DNA of 64,000 bases from Diplonema japonicum (lineage: Eukaryota > Euglenozoa > Diplonemea > Diplonemida > Diplonemidae): NCBI GenBank assembly GCA_964019335.1, contig OZ025659.1, forward strand, positions 496,001 through 560,000, read 5' to 3'. This document shows positions 12,001-19,340 of this stretch, one piece after another. Every line of letters starts with the position of its first letter. Position 1 is the stretch's first letter. The notes under the pieces are model-generated. The model was given only the letters and a program-made list of their open reading frames with translations. It had not been told where the DNA came from and made no database searches. The position numbers and the translations under genes were made by a program.

Positions 12001-15000
12001 CAGCGTTCATGTGGTGTGTCTTTTTGGCACGACCCTATCCCTGTTGTGGGTGCAGTGGCTGACATTTCGAATATGGTTGCTCCCGGGGAGTGGGCTATGT
12101 GCGTGTCGCTGATGCAGAACTTTACAGCGCACCCCAGCAGACTCGACTTCGTTTTTTCAGGGCATTACTTGAGTCAGGTGAAAGTGACTTCACATAACGG
12201 ACTGCCCTTGCCGAGCGGCATTACTGTAGCGCAAGGCGCAGAGGTGCAGGTCCCATTCGAAGGTGAGATGCTGGCTCCGCAGGGGTTGCAACTGTGGGCG
12301 GGGCTAGTAATGCAGCCGGCCGTAAGTATTAATGGCAACGGCAGTGTTGGTGTCGTGACCCCGAACGCCACAGGGTGTGGCGAAGGCCCTGTGCTCGGTG
12401 TGCCGTTGCAAATCATGTCAGGCACCTCTGGAAAGCTTTTGATCCCCGCTTCTGTAACCTCTACACAAGCTGTGTACAAAACGTGCCTTGCGTTCAACGA
12501 GACTGAGCCCGCTCTGTGGGGTGCCTACTATGCCGACATTACCATTGAGCTCGTTATAGAAGGTGTCAGCATTACGTCCCTTGGTGGTGTCAGCAAGGGA
12601 GGCGTGGTACCTGTGTTCAAAAGCAGCGCTGAAGCAATACAGGTAACTGGAACTGGGCTCGCCACTTCGTCAGTGTACATGAGCCTTCAAAGTGGTGGTG
12701 CTGCGTGTACGGGCTCGTCTCCTATCACTGGTAGTGCCGGACCTATTCAAGTAGTTCCACCGCAAGTTGTTTTCAACCCTGCTATGCAAAGCTCAACTGC
12801 CGGCTTGTTCGCGGCCTGTGTAGGGCTAGATGCTACAAAAGAGTCGTTTGTGTCAGATGTCGGTATTGGTATCAGAGTAATAGACGTAGCCAAGATTGGG
12901 GGTGTGAGTGCTAAGGGCATTATTGTCCTGCTGCAGGGCGGGAGGAGACCTCTGCTCGGGGTGTTGAGCTCCTACCGCCAGCCCTTTTATGTGCAGTGGA
13001 GGGATGGCACTGCGCAATGTACTGAAGCTGATGACATGGCAAAGACGTACCACCCGGAGGCGTCGGTCACGGAGAGCTACCTGATACCGGAAGTGCTAAA
13101 CTACACAGCGACGTACCGACTTTGTGCGTCATTCTCACCTACAACAGGCTTCAGCCACGGCAGCGCCGCTTTCGACTACACCGTGAAAGTAGTCTCCATG
13201 CAATGGCCTGCTGGTGTGCAGGTGTCATACGTGTTGTACGCATCGCCCGCGACCGTCCTCACTATAGCTGCAGCATACAGCCCAGCAGCGCTGTATCTGG
13301 GTGTGTCAGTGACAGGAGACTGCCTCGACACACGCAGTATCTCCCTTGTTGTGGGGAACCGTTGGACTGTGACCAACAGCAGCGTCCCTGTTGATGCCGT
13401 CGGCACCGTGTGTGCCACCTTCGTGCAGCTCGGCACTCAGCTGAGCTACCGACGCGACGCTTTCATAGGTGACGAGGTCCAAGTGTCAGACGACAACGTA
13501 ACATGGCACTACGGCATCGTGCAAGGTGCATGGCAGGGCTTCTCACCCCCCATGCTCCCTGTGTTGGTGGCGTCCATCTCGAACACGCCCTCCACTTGGA
13601 GCATGGTCAGACGGGCCGCGGTTCCTGTACCAGGCTTATTTATACAGACAGTGCGGGTGTCTTCAATAGAGGGTGTCTCTCCTGGGGGTGTTCTAGACTT
13701 GCCGAGGCTCGTTGACCTGGTGGTGACTATAGTCGGTGTTGGGTTCTCTCGTGCAGCGGTGGGGTTTGCAGTGAGCAGAACTTCCTGCGGGTTGGCGACT
13801 GATCTCGTGGTACCCATCACTTATGTGTCGAACACAACGCTCCATGCACACATCACTGGCGATTTGCACACCTCGAAGTTCGAACAGCTGTCTTGTTGTT
13901 TCAACGTGTCAAACACCGCGATGTCCGACGTGGGGGTCACCCTCAACATAGTGCGGTACGTGGCGGGGTACCCCGGGCCCAACGCAGAAGTCACTCTCAC
14001 TGCCGTCACGGCGGGGACCAACAGCAAGAACTTCGCAGCGTCTTTCACAGTATTAGATGCTGTAGGTAACCCTGACGCTTCTTTTGTAGGTGAGGTTGTG
14101 TGGGTCTTCTCTCACGTACAGTATGGCAGGGCAGTTCTGAACACCACGTTCACCACGACAGTAGGTGTGCTTGTGGTGCCTGATGCGCGCAAGCTAAGGC
14201 CAGGTGCTGAATACCGATTGGAGGTGACAGTGGCGTACACCATGTCGCCTGCAGTGCCTGCTGTGTTGGGGATCTCATTTGTGACGCCCGCTCCTCCTAC
14301 AGCATCATTTGGTGTGACGCCCACCACGTCCGTTTATGGGAATCACACGTACCGCTTCGACGCTTGTTCATCAGCGTCGCCCAACGAGCCAATGACATAT
14401 TCGTTCTACTGGCTTCAACCCGACGCATGCGGCTGGTACTGTTTGTCACGCGAGGCCTACTTCGACACTACTGGTGCCGACTATAATGGCGATGTGTCTG
14501 TTGCAGCAAACAGCGAGCTGTGTCTTCCGTGGGATGCTTCATACGACGTAGTGGGTTCCTTTTGTAGGAACCCGAAGGTTCAAGGCCAGGTTGAGAAACA
14601 GCAACCGTGGTGTTTCACATCCTCCGGAAAAAGTGTTTGCAATCTACCGACACCCTGCCCGGGTTGTGTAGCAGTGAGGAATGGATTGGGCATTCACTCA
14701 ACATGCTACATCGATGTGCTGTTAGCGTTGCCGGTTGGGGTTATACAAGTGGGCGTCTGTGTGAAGGATTCGCAGGGGTTGGAGTCCTGCAGCGAAGTGG
14801 AAACAACTGTCACCTTTGATGGCATCACACAGAATGCAACAGAGGGGCTTATCGACTCGCTGTCGGGAGAGTCGCCTGATCAATTGGCCCAGGGGGTGTT
14901 GAACAGTCTCCAAGCCATCAACGGAACGAACTCGAACAGTACTTGGCGGGCCACGCAGAAGCAGCGCCTTGCCTCTGCTTTAGAGCGCATCGACAACACC

Positions 15001-17964
15001 ACCAGCGTACTCGATACCGCCAACGCAGTAGGTGGAATAACCGAAGACCCCAACGAAGTTACTCCAAACACAGCGGTGTCGCTGCTTAATGTCTTAAACA
15101 AGGTCTCGGACACCGGTCTCGAGACTGCCTCCAAGGACACAGTCTCAACTTTCCTTGGAGCGGTTGGGGCAGTCTCTGTCTCCACCAACGGTTTCAGCGG
15201 CAGTCAGCTCGACACAGTCGTGTCCTCACTTGGCAGCACTGTAAAAGGCATTGTGACTGCAGCTGGTGGAACCGCTGTCGGAAGCAACACATACACTTTG
15301 AAGGACCTCACTGTCGAGTATGGAAGACACCCCGTTGGTGGTCTAAACACGTCTACTGTAAGCCTCCCTGGTTCAGTTGCTGCCCAAGGCGATGATGGAG
15401 GCACCCTTACCGTGTCTACCATACAGTGGCAGTCCAACCCATACGCATCCATTGCTGCTCTAAGAGGCCAACGTACTGTCGCTGTTGAGGTGTCCGTAGG
15501 TAGTGGACAGGGTGTGAGTACTTATCAAGAGCCTGTAGTGCTCAACATGCCAAGCCCTGCCCCAGCCACAACAGGCAGAAGGTTGATGCAACTCTCTCCT
15601 GATGCTGTCGTGGCACCGACTGCCAAGTCGAACCTTGTCGATGTTCCTGTCGCGGTGCCTGCTGCACCTGAGTCGGCCACAAGTGAAACCATAATTCGTA
15701 TCTGTGCAGCAGCGTTGATTATGAGCGTGCTGCTATGTGGCTCAGCGGTGTCGTACGCTATGTGGTACCCTCGGGTGACAATGCTGCTGGGACTACTGAC
15801 AGCGATTAGTTTGCTGTTCGTCGTGCTATTCATTGTATTCGCAGAGAACAACGACAACTTTGTGCCTCCCGACAGCAATGGGACTGTGACATACTCGAAA
15901 AAGGTCTATGAAGGGCAAAGTTATAAGTGTGTGCGATGGACAGGTTCATGGGTGTACGAAGGGTGCGAGACTGTCGAAGCGAGCGACGGTGCAATTTCAT
16001 GCAGCTGCAGAATTGCTGGTCCTGTGGCTTTGATGTTGGTAGATGTGTGGGTGCCTCAACAAGACCCTGTGCTGCAGCGGTTGTTTCAACTGGTTTCTAG
16101 TGAGGACCCTACACATGAGATGGCATATTGTATCCTCTTTTTGCTCGGAGCATCCTCTGTTCTTATGATGGTAGGACACGTTGCTGATAGATGGAAGACC
16201 TCTCTTTACGACAAATGGCTGCAAGGTAAGGTGTCGCTTCATGTCTTTGCATGGAATCACACCAGCAAGTTCCTCCGTAGCAGATGGGGCTGGCTGATAG
16301 CAGGGGGTCAATGGCCATGGGTTAACCCCTCTACCCCCTCAGGAGTCCTCGTGACGGCGTCTCAACTCATGGTGGCGCTCAGCATCATCCTTGTCATCGA
16401 CAACACACTGCTGGCTGTTGGTGTCTCAGGTGTAGCCCTTGCATTTACAGGTGTTAGTTTGCACTGCATTTTTGCATCGGTTGCACACTCGCACCACCCG
16501 AGGGCGCCTCCTGCAGATTTTTACCCCGCTGTAGAGAGCGTGCAAGGACAATACCCACCTGTGCCTGATGAAAGGCCACCTGTGCTGCACAAAGAGGATT
16601 GGATGAAGGCAGCAGAAGTTGAGAAAAAGAAGGGAATGTCACATGCTGCATTGGTGTGTGCAGTAGGAGGAATGCTGCACGAGGGGCAGCGTGATGGGTT
16701 GGTAGAGAACGCAGTGAAGTACTGCGGTGGTGTAAACGTCAGGGTGTCTGACGAGCTCTATGTTGAGGATCTGGAGGATGACAACGTTCCTCACCAGCAG
16801 CACGTTCTGTTCCAGCTGGGGTACGGCGACGACGTGTGGCGCTGTGGCATAGCCGCTGTTGAAAAGAAGCAGTTGAAGCTTGCCGCGGCTCTCTTCCGCC
16901 ATGCACTGTCGCTGCACAACCCGGACTACAATTACGTGCTGATGTCTCCTGAGGCGATGCAGCGTATTCCTTGCAATTTCTCGCCGGAGATGGGTCCCCT
17001 CTACACGGTAGTGTACGGGTACTGGTGTGCTGTGCATCGGAAGGGACGCGAAGAGTTCCGCTCTGTGTGGACGGCGTCATACGACGTGCTGAGCGAAGAC
17101 GTGGCGACGGTGACCGGAAGGTCCGCCATCATCTCACACAGGGACAGCGCGGTTGGGGAGTTCGTGAGTGAGACGCCTTTGGGAGGTGTTCACGGCGACC
17201 GCTTCAAGGCGCTGTTCATATGGTGCGTTGAGAAGGAAGGATCTGCAGGATTTGCTGCTGCATCTGCATACGCCTCAACATCTGCAAAACGGCGGAGTGT
17301 GCTGGACACTGTTAAGGCATGGAATAACGCCAATAGAAACCTCCCATTGGCGTCAGCACTGAACAGTGCATACGGGGTCAAACTGCACCCGAGGGAGGCC
17401 CGCTGCTTAGTAGCTGGCGTGAACATGTACCACAGCGACGAGCTTGGTGACAGGGCACCACAAACAGGGAGCTTCATGCACCCCTTGAGAGGATCTTGGT
17501 GGGAGTCTGTGTCACCTGGCGACAGCGTACAACTAGCCCCAGGGAGTTACGAAGTGATGGATCTTCAAGGAATGCACGGCGAAGAGGGAAAGTGGCTCTC
17601 CATAAGAGGTGCTTCCTGCAGTGTTGAGTCTCTTGTACTACGGGACTGCAGTTTTGTAAGCATCACAGATGTGAAATTTCGGAAGGCGCATATCACTGAT
17701 TCATACAAGGTCAATGTGTCTGCTGAGTCAGTTAAGCCTGACTTCCACAAGAAGATCCTCACCACCGGCGACACGCCGCCCAGCCCACGCTGGTTCATGC
17801 TCGGCTACGCTCTCAACGTTGTCGTCCTTCTCTGGGCGGTCCTCTTCTGTTTGGCGTACTCCGTCAACGTTGAGTCGATCCCCCGTTCCTGGGCAGCAGC
17901 TGGCGTCGTTATGGCAGCCGATTTTGTTTTCGTCAATCCGGTTACGTGTTACTTTCTTTACTGA
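3100..17964 (+). CDS. Giant Ser/Thr-repeat surface protein with REJ/GAIN-like, GPS-like and multi-TM regions
   Basis: One uninterrupted frame of 4,954 residues. The ATG at 3100 is chosen over a GTG at 3097. Residues 1-24 form a signal peptide (hydrophobic core ISVLVAKWMVLVASVG). Residues ~25-2720 are Ser/Thr repeats built on a ten- to twelve-residue unit such as SLPTSTETVS, surely heavily O-glycosylated. Residues ~2720-3730 hold about nine modules of ~100 residues with paired Cys, many N-glycosylation sites and IPT/TIG-like starts (e.g. VQSVNGSSPGT). A PKD/REJ-like stretch follows (~3730-3910), then a GAIN-like region (~3910-4160). Hydrophobic segments lie near 4195-4248 (two), 4341-4362, 4419-4464 (two) and 4898-4954 (two). 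A GPS-like Cys/Trp pattern sits at ~4276-4312, between the second and third segments. A ~430-residue probably cytosolic domain lies before the last pair. The order resembles polycystin-1/REJ receptors; adhesion or mechanosensing at the cell surface is inferred. Confidence 0.85.
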   Translation: MCSNHRFLISVLVAKWMVLVASVGTPTPTFSSTLPTVTYSDTESETQSFSSTFSLPSATASSSYTKSATESITLTLPSRSSTVTLPTGTETLTRSLSETASVTVSLPTATETLSLSISLTLPTATLSSSSTVSVSDSITLTLPSLTATETVSSTVTLVTETETSTRSLSETASVTFSLPTATETLSLSASFTLPTATLSSSDTVSLTESITFTLPSFTATETESSTLSLPSSTQTLSVTPSFSYSVSLSLPSSTWSASTTHTFTLPTVTESSSFSFSSTGSVTLTLPTTSQSSSESVSVSLPTFSASLSNSLSSSHTVTFSLPTSTSTVTGTTSLTFPTATASASSSPSGTVSLSSTLPSITATESTSLTVTLLTGTETSTRSLSETVSVTLSLPTATETSSLSTSLTFPTATLSSSSTVSVSDSITLTLPSLTATETVSSTVTLVTETETSTRSLSETASVTFSLPTATETLSLSASFTLPTATLSSSDTASLTESITFTLPSFTSTETESSTLSLPSSTQTLSVTPSFSYSVSLSLPSSTWSASTTHTFTLPTVTESSSFSFSSTGSVTLTLPTTSQSSSESVSVSLPTFSASLSNSLSSSHTVTFSLPTSTSTVTGTTSLTFPTATASTSVSESSTQSVTLSLPSVTHSVTFSVSLSLPTSSVSHSASESVTDSTTVSLPSATNSESASETFTLPTASASVTRSSSISLATSTETVSKTSSITMPTATGSSSVSISLTLMTATISLTLPTLTDSVTATTTPTLSTTATLPTSTVTETLSISLTMPTTSQSASVSITIPTVTLTATMTESLTDSFTLTLPTTSSTTTFSLTLPTVTGTFSLTLPTRSRSSTVSFTLPTNTETSSFTIPTATVTGTTTLSLPTGSGTVTETSSFSLPTETETFTVSLSLPTGTTSETLTLPTSTATSTVSLSLPTSTETVSLSLPTGSETMTQSISLPSSTVSSTLTMPTGTETLSISLSLPTRSVTLTLPTGTATATESLTLLTTTETISFSLPTGTGTFTVSLSLPTGTTSETLTLPTSTATSTVSLSLPTFTRSYTISLPTSTETATLSLTLPTQTESSSITVPTGTETFTVSLSLPTGTTSETLTLPTSTATSTVSLSLPTSTETVSLSLPTGSETVTQSISLPSSTVSSTLTMPTGTGTLSISLSLPTRTFSVSLPTGTSTATESFTLPTATETSSFSLPTGTGTFTVSLSLPTGTASETLTLPTSTVTSTATLSLPTFTESDTMSLPTSTETVTFSKTLPTQTESSSITVPTGTETFTVSLSLPTNTVSETLTLPTSTVTSSVSLSLPTSTETVSLSLPTGSETVTQSISLPSSTESSTLTMPTGTETFSISLSLPTRTVTLTLPTGTATATESLTLPTATETSSFSLPTGTGTFTVSLSLPTGTASETLTLPTSTATSTVSLSLPTSTETVSLSLPTGSATVTQSISLPSSTESSTLTMPTGTETFSMSVSLPTSTATLSLPTASVTATETVTLPTATYSSTVTLPTGTETFTMSFSIPTCTETISFTLPTMTSSETVTLSLPTFTGTVSLSLPTGTETVTHTLSLPSQTESSSLTIATSTATISISLSLPTRTFSVSLPTDTSTATESLTLRTTTETISFSLPTETETFTVSLSLPTSTVSETLTLPTSTATSTVSLSLPTSTETVSVSLPTGSETMTQSISLPSSTESSTLTMPTGTETFSISLSLPTRTVTLTLPTGTATATESLTLPTTTETISFSLPTGTGTFTVSLSLPTGTTSETLTLPTSTATSTVSLSLPTSTETVSLSLPTGSATITRSISLPSSTVSSTLTMPTGTETLSISLSLPTRTVTLTLPTGTATATESLTLPTTTETSSFSLPTGTGTFTVSLSLPTSTASETLTLPTSTATSTVSLSLPTSTETVSLSLPTGSETVTQSISLPSSTESSTLTMPTGTETFSISLSLPTRTVTLTLPTGTATATESLTLPTATETSSFSLPTGTGTFTVSLSLPTGTASETLTLPTSTATSTVSLSLPTFTESFTVSLPTSTETATLSLTLPTQTESSSITVPTGTETFTISLSLPTSTVSETLTLPTSTVTSTISLSLPTSTETLSMSLPTSTETATLSLTLPTQTESSSITLPTGTGTFTISLSLPTSTVSETLTLPTSTVTSTVSLSLPTSTVTLTQTETVTIPTDTETTTLSLSLPTESSSLTLTLPTITETLTTSLSLPTSTFTRTPSTTYTIKTGSFTATLPSATMTLSVSLTLPTSTETLTLPTATRTFTDTFTLPTATSSETVTLPSDTATDSISLSVPTATVTITVPTATETATTSFTLATVTSSETATLPSGTVTDSISLSVPTATVTITVPTATETATTSFTLPTSTASASFSLSLTYTVTLPTGTSSESLSASLPTATESLSLQTGTFTLTGTMSLPTASQTVTVTLPTGTLTSSLSISLPTSTVSATLATDTVTVTKTFSLPTASSTATISLPTSTFTSSISLTLPSPTGSISLPSFTISDSDTLSLSLPTNTDTVTVSVSLLTTTATETVTLPTSTFSSTVSMTVATRTESTTLTIPTATETESASHTMPTATESMSYTIPTGTDTATISLSLRTITASSTITLPTSSATSTVTLSLPTSTATGSQTLPTPTATRSLSFTMPTVTQSFSASLTFPTLTASTTNTLTLPTATVSHSNSLSSTLSMTIPSATESVTFTMQTGTATETQTRTLMTPLLRWFGGIDVNYNKPVGVFNGTQRVTVKGHHFDVQLMAIKVTNAGCSGPGIVAEVNVTTESLGWVVLGEDVYHMIGDNTTVCVGLPPLPYELIAVRLEQVMVQSVNGSSPGTLLPFYARGFVYFDISLSNPNVPIWVGIVGDSQGCTGRPLPGTISTVTANVLTRLVVHPSMHGEGYAMCFHTGADLLDTFSTISPLLEWPLAAANIASLNGQAPYTTVYHTVTALEVLGNDLHHGGTFIHFAPHQRSCGVSFWHDPIPVVGAVADISNMVAPGEWAMCVSLMQNFTAHPSRLDFVFSGHYLSQVKVTSHNGLPLPSGITVAQGAEVQVPFEGEMLAPQGLQLWAGLVMQPAVSINGNGSVGVVTPNATGCGEGPVLGVPLQIMSGTSGKLLIPASVTSTQAVYKTCLAFNETEPALWGAYYADITIELVIEGVSITSLGGVSKGGVVPVFKSSAEAIQVTGTGLATSSVYMSLQSGGAACTGSSPITGSAGPIQVVPPQVVFNPAMQSSTAGLFAACVGLDATKESFVSDVGIGIRVIDVAKIGGVSAKGIIVLLQGGRRPLLGVLSSYRQPFYVQWRDGTAQCTEADDMAKTYHPEASVTESYLIPEVLNYTATYRLCASFSPTTGFSHGSAAFDYTVKVVSMQWPAGVQVSYVLYASPATVLTIAAAYSPAALYLGVSVTGDCLDTRSISLVVGNRWTVTNSSVPVDAVGTVCATFVQLGTQLSYRRDAFIGDEVQVSDDNVTWHYGIVQGAWQGFSPPMLPVLVASISNTPSTWSMVRRAAVPVPGLFIQTVRVSSIEGVSPGGVLDLPRLVDLVVTIVGVGFSRAAVGFAVSRTSCGLATDLVVPITYVSNTTLHAHITGDLHTSKFEQLSCCFNVSNTAMSDVGVTLNIVRYVAGYPGPNAEVTLTAVTAGTNSKNFAASFTVLDAVGNPDASFVGEVVWVFSHVQYGRAVLNTTFTTTVGVLVVPDARKLRPGAEYRLEVTVAYTMSPAVPAVLGISFVTPAPPTASFGVTPTTSVYGNHTYRFDACSSASPNEPMTYSFYWLQPDACGWYCLSREAYFDTTGADYNGDVSVAANSELCLPWDASYDVVGSFCRNPKVQGQVEKQQPWCFTSSGKSVCNLPTPCPGCVAVRNGLGIHSTCYIDVLLALPVGVIQVGVCVKDSQGLESCSEVETTVTFDGITQNATEGLIDSLSGESPDQLAQGVLNSLQAINGTNSNSTWRATQKQRLASALERIDNTTSVLDTANAVGGITEDPNEVTPNTAVSLLNVLNKVSDTGLETASKDTVSTFLGAVGAVSVSTNGFSGSQLDTVVSSLGSTVKGIVTAAGGTAVGSNTYTLKDLTVEYGRHPVGGLNTSTVSLPGSVAAQGDDGGTLTVSTIQWQSNPYASIAALRGQRTVAVEVSVGSGQGVSTYQEPVVLNMPSPAPATTGRRLMQLSPDAVVAPTAKSNLVDVPVAVPAAPESATSETIIRICAAALIMSVLLCGSAVSYAMWYPRVTMLLGLLTAISLLFVVLFIVFAENNDNFVPPDSNGTVTYSKKVYEGQSYKCVRWTGSWVYEGCETVEASDGAISCSCRIAGPVALMLVDVWVPQQDPVLQRLFQLVSSEDPTHEMAYCILFLLGASSVLMMVGHVADRWKTSLYDKWLQGKVSLHVFAWNHTSKFLRSRWGWLIAGGQWPWVNPSTPSGVLVTASQLMVALSIILVIDNTLLAVGVSGVALAFTGVSLHCIFASVAHSHHPRAPPADFYPAVESVQGQYPPVPDERPPVLHKEDWMKAAEVEKKKGMSHAALVCAVGGMLHEGQRDGLVENAVKYCGGVNVRVSDELYVEDLEDDNVPHQQHVLFQLGYGDDVWRCGIAAVEKKQLKLAAALFRHALSLHNPDYNYVLMSPEAMQRIPCNFSPEMGPLYTVVYGYWCAVHRKGREEFRSVWTASYDVLSEDVATVTGRSAIISHRDSAVGEFVSETPLGGVHGDRFKALFIWCVEKEGSAGFAAASAYASTSAKRRSVLDTVKAWNNANRNLPLASALNSAYGVKLHPREARCLVAGVNMYHSDELGDRAPQTGSFMHPLRGSWWESVSPGDSVQLAPGSYEVMDLQGMHGEEGKWLSIRGASCSVESLVLRDCSFVSITDVKFRKAHITDSYKVNVSAESVKPDFHKKILTTGDTPPSPRWFMLGYALNVVVLLWAVLFCLAYSVNVESIPRSWAAAGVVMAADFVFVNPVTCYFLY
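3170..11260 (+). repeat. Coding Ser/Thr repeat array with higher-order units
   Basis: About 8 kb of the giant gene consists of repeats encoding variants of SLPTxTxTxS. From about 5780 to 9600 the short units are arranged into larger units: the segment cttccttcgtcgacag recurs near 5970, 6541, 7107, 7468, 8175, 8531 and 8881, i.e. spacings of roughly 350-360, 570 and 710 bases. Near-identical DNA between units points to recent unequal exchange rather than only selection for composition. Unit number is likely to vary between strains and to be hard to assemble. Confidence 0.9.
3358..4981 (+). repeat. Tandem ~760-bp duplication, 864-bp offset
   Basis: The block starting near 3358 (ggtacagagacattgacc at 3361) recurs starting near 4222 (ggtacagagacatcgacc at 4225). 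The same 864-base offset holds at 3541/4405 and 3781/4645. Copies differ by scattered substitutions only until about 4117/4981, where they diverge. 864 is a multiple of three, so the frame of the giant protein is kept (288 extra residues). Confidence 0.88.
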
Positions 17965-18063
17965 ACAGCCTTTCCAGGCACGTCATCGTTCTTAGTCACC
18001 CTTTTCAGTTTTTTTCTTTACAACCAAACAACGTATTCGGTAACGGCTTAGCTAGCACAGGAC

Positions 18064-19257
18064 ATGGATACTATCGAAGATGTCATTTCAGAGAAATGTG
18101 GTGTGCACAAAGAAGCGTTGATCCCTTCTGAGTGCGAGCACACACAGCAAGTGGTCGTGCCGAAGTGGTTAAGAAGTTTGAGGGAAACCGCCACAGGAGC
18201 TGCAAAGCAGGCTGAAGCCATTTATAAGAAAGAGATCCTAAACCAGGAGGTTGAACAGGAAGAAGATTTCGAGAAAGTAAACGAAGCGTGCAAGACGATG
18301 CCAGACATGTGGTGCAGAGAATGTCTGGAGGAGAGAGGCCGTGGGAGCGTAGTAGTACTACCCGGTTGGATACCAATGTGCAGGATTCATGCTGAGAAGC
18401 TTATACTACGTAGTGACCCCTTGAAGGACTACCTGGTAGTGTCTCCTAACGGCGAGCACAGCACTGTATGGTGCATGCGATGCAAGAAGACAGTTTCGTG
18501 GGGAACCCACCTCCCGTCCCTTCAGTACTATCCTCCTAAAGACGACGCGCTGGACAATGACGCTGGGAAATGCATGGCGGTGGCAACCTCCGCAGCGGAG
18601 GCGCTTGGGTGGCATACATTAAGGGGTGATACTATGAAACCTTTCTTAGAAGGGGTCCGTGGGGTATTCCTCCTCCCTACCGGACTCGATCCAAAAGGTG
18701 TGGACTCAGAATGGTCGAGAGAGCTGTACAAGGGTATGCTCACCGAGTTCGGGTGCCTTCCCTCTGCAGCGGTTCTCACTAAAAAGGACGAGTACGACGC
18801 AATCTGCTTGGAAAAGCCATGCGAAGAAGGGAAGTGTCTGTTAGGGTTCCTGCTGACCCCTGATGACGAACCTGAAGAAGGCGAAGAAGCAGTGGATCTA
18901 GCCGACAAGCTACGCAGTATGCAAGCTATCGTTCCTGGAATACAACTCTCTCCTCGTCAAGTGTGGAACTCTGTCGATGAGTTCTGGGTCACTGCCATGG
19001 TGCCCCACCTCCCCGAGGCTGAGGGCGACGTTCCTTCAGAGAATAAAGACAGCTACGCACCGCTAGAGGATGTCAAAATGCACAAAGACATCGACGCTTC
19101 CTCCGAGACAGACGACGAAGAAGAAGCCTCGGGAGAGTCCCCACCCACAAAAGAACAGGCTGGATGGATTCAATTCTTCATGACCGCGTACGCCATGGCT
19201 CTGGGGATCATACAGATCGGAGAGGAGATGGAGATGCAAGAGGAGATTCGCGGGTGA
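18064..19257 (+). CDS. Acidic Cys-containing protein of unknown function, 397 residues
   Basis: ATG at 18064 follows a pyrimidine tract ending near 18020 and lies about 100 bases after the stop of the giant gene. I do not recognise the family. Residues ~84-110 have a C-x2-C ... C-x2-H arrangement (CREC ... CRIH) and a further CMRC lies near residue 138; together they could bind zinc. The last 60 residues are strongly acidic with alternating Asp/Glu/Ser, followed by a hydrophobic stretch (FFMTAYAMALGIIQI) and an acidic end. No signal peptide. A cytosolic or nuclear protein with a zinc-binding core is the most that can be inferred. Confidence 0.75.
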   Translation: MDTIEDVISEKCGVHKEALIPSECEHTQQVVVPKWLRSLRETATGAAKQAEAIYKKEILNQEVEQEEDFEKVNEACKTMPDMWCRECLEERGRGSVVVLPGWIPMCRIHAEKLILRSDPLKDYLVVSPNGEHSTVWCMRCKKTVSWGTHLPSLQYYPPKDDALDNDAGKCMAVATSAAEALGWHTLRGDTMKPFLEGVRGVFLLPTGLDPKGVDSEWSRELYKGMLTEFGCLPSAAVLTKKDEYDAICLEKPCEEGKCLLGFLLTPDDEPEEGEEAVDLADKLRSMQAIVPGIQLSPRQVWNSVDEFWVTAMVPHLPEAEGDVPSENKDSYAPLEDVKMHKDIDASSETDDEEEASGESPPTKEQAGWIQFFMTAYAMALGIIQIGEEMEMQEEIRG

Positions 19258-19340
19258 CAGTTTTCTTTTTGTCCCTTCTTCTTTTTTCCCTTCATCCTCT
19301 CTTTTACTCTCCAAAAAGAAAAGGTGGGAAGAAGAGAACA

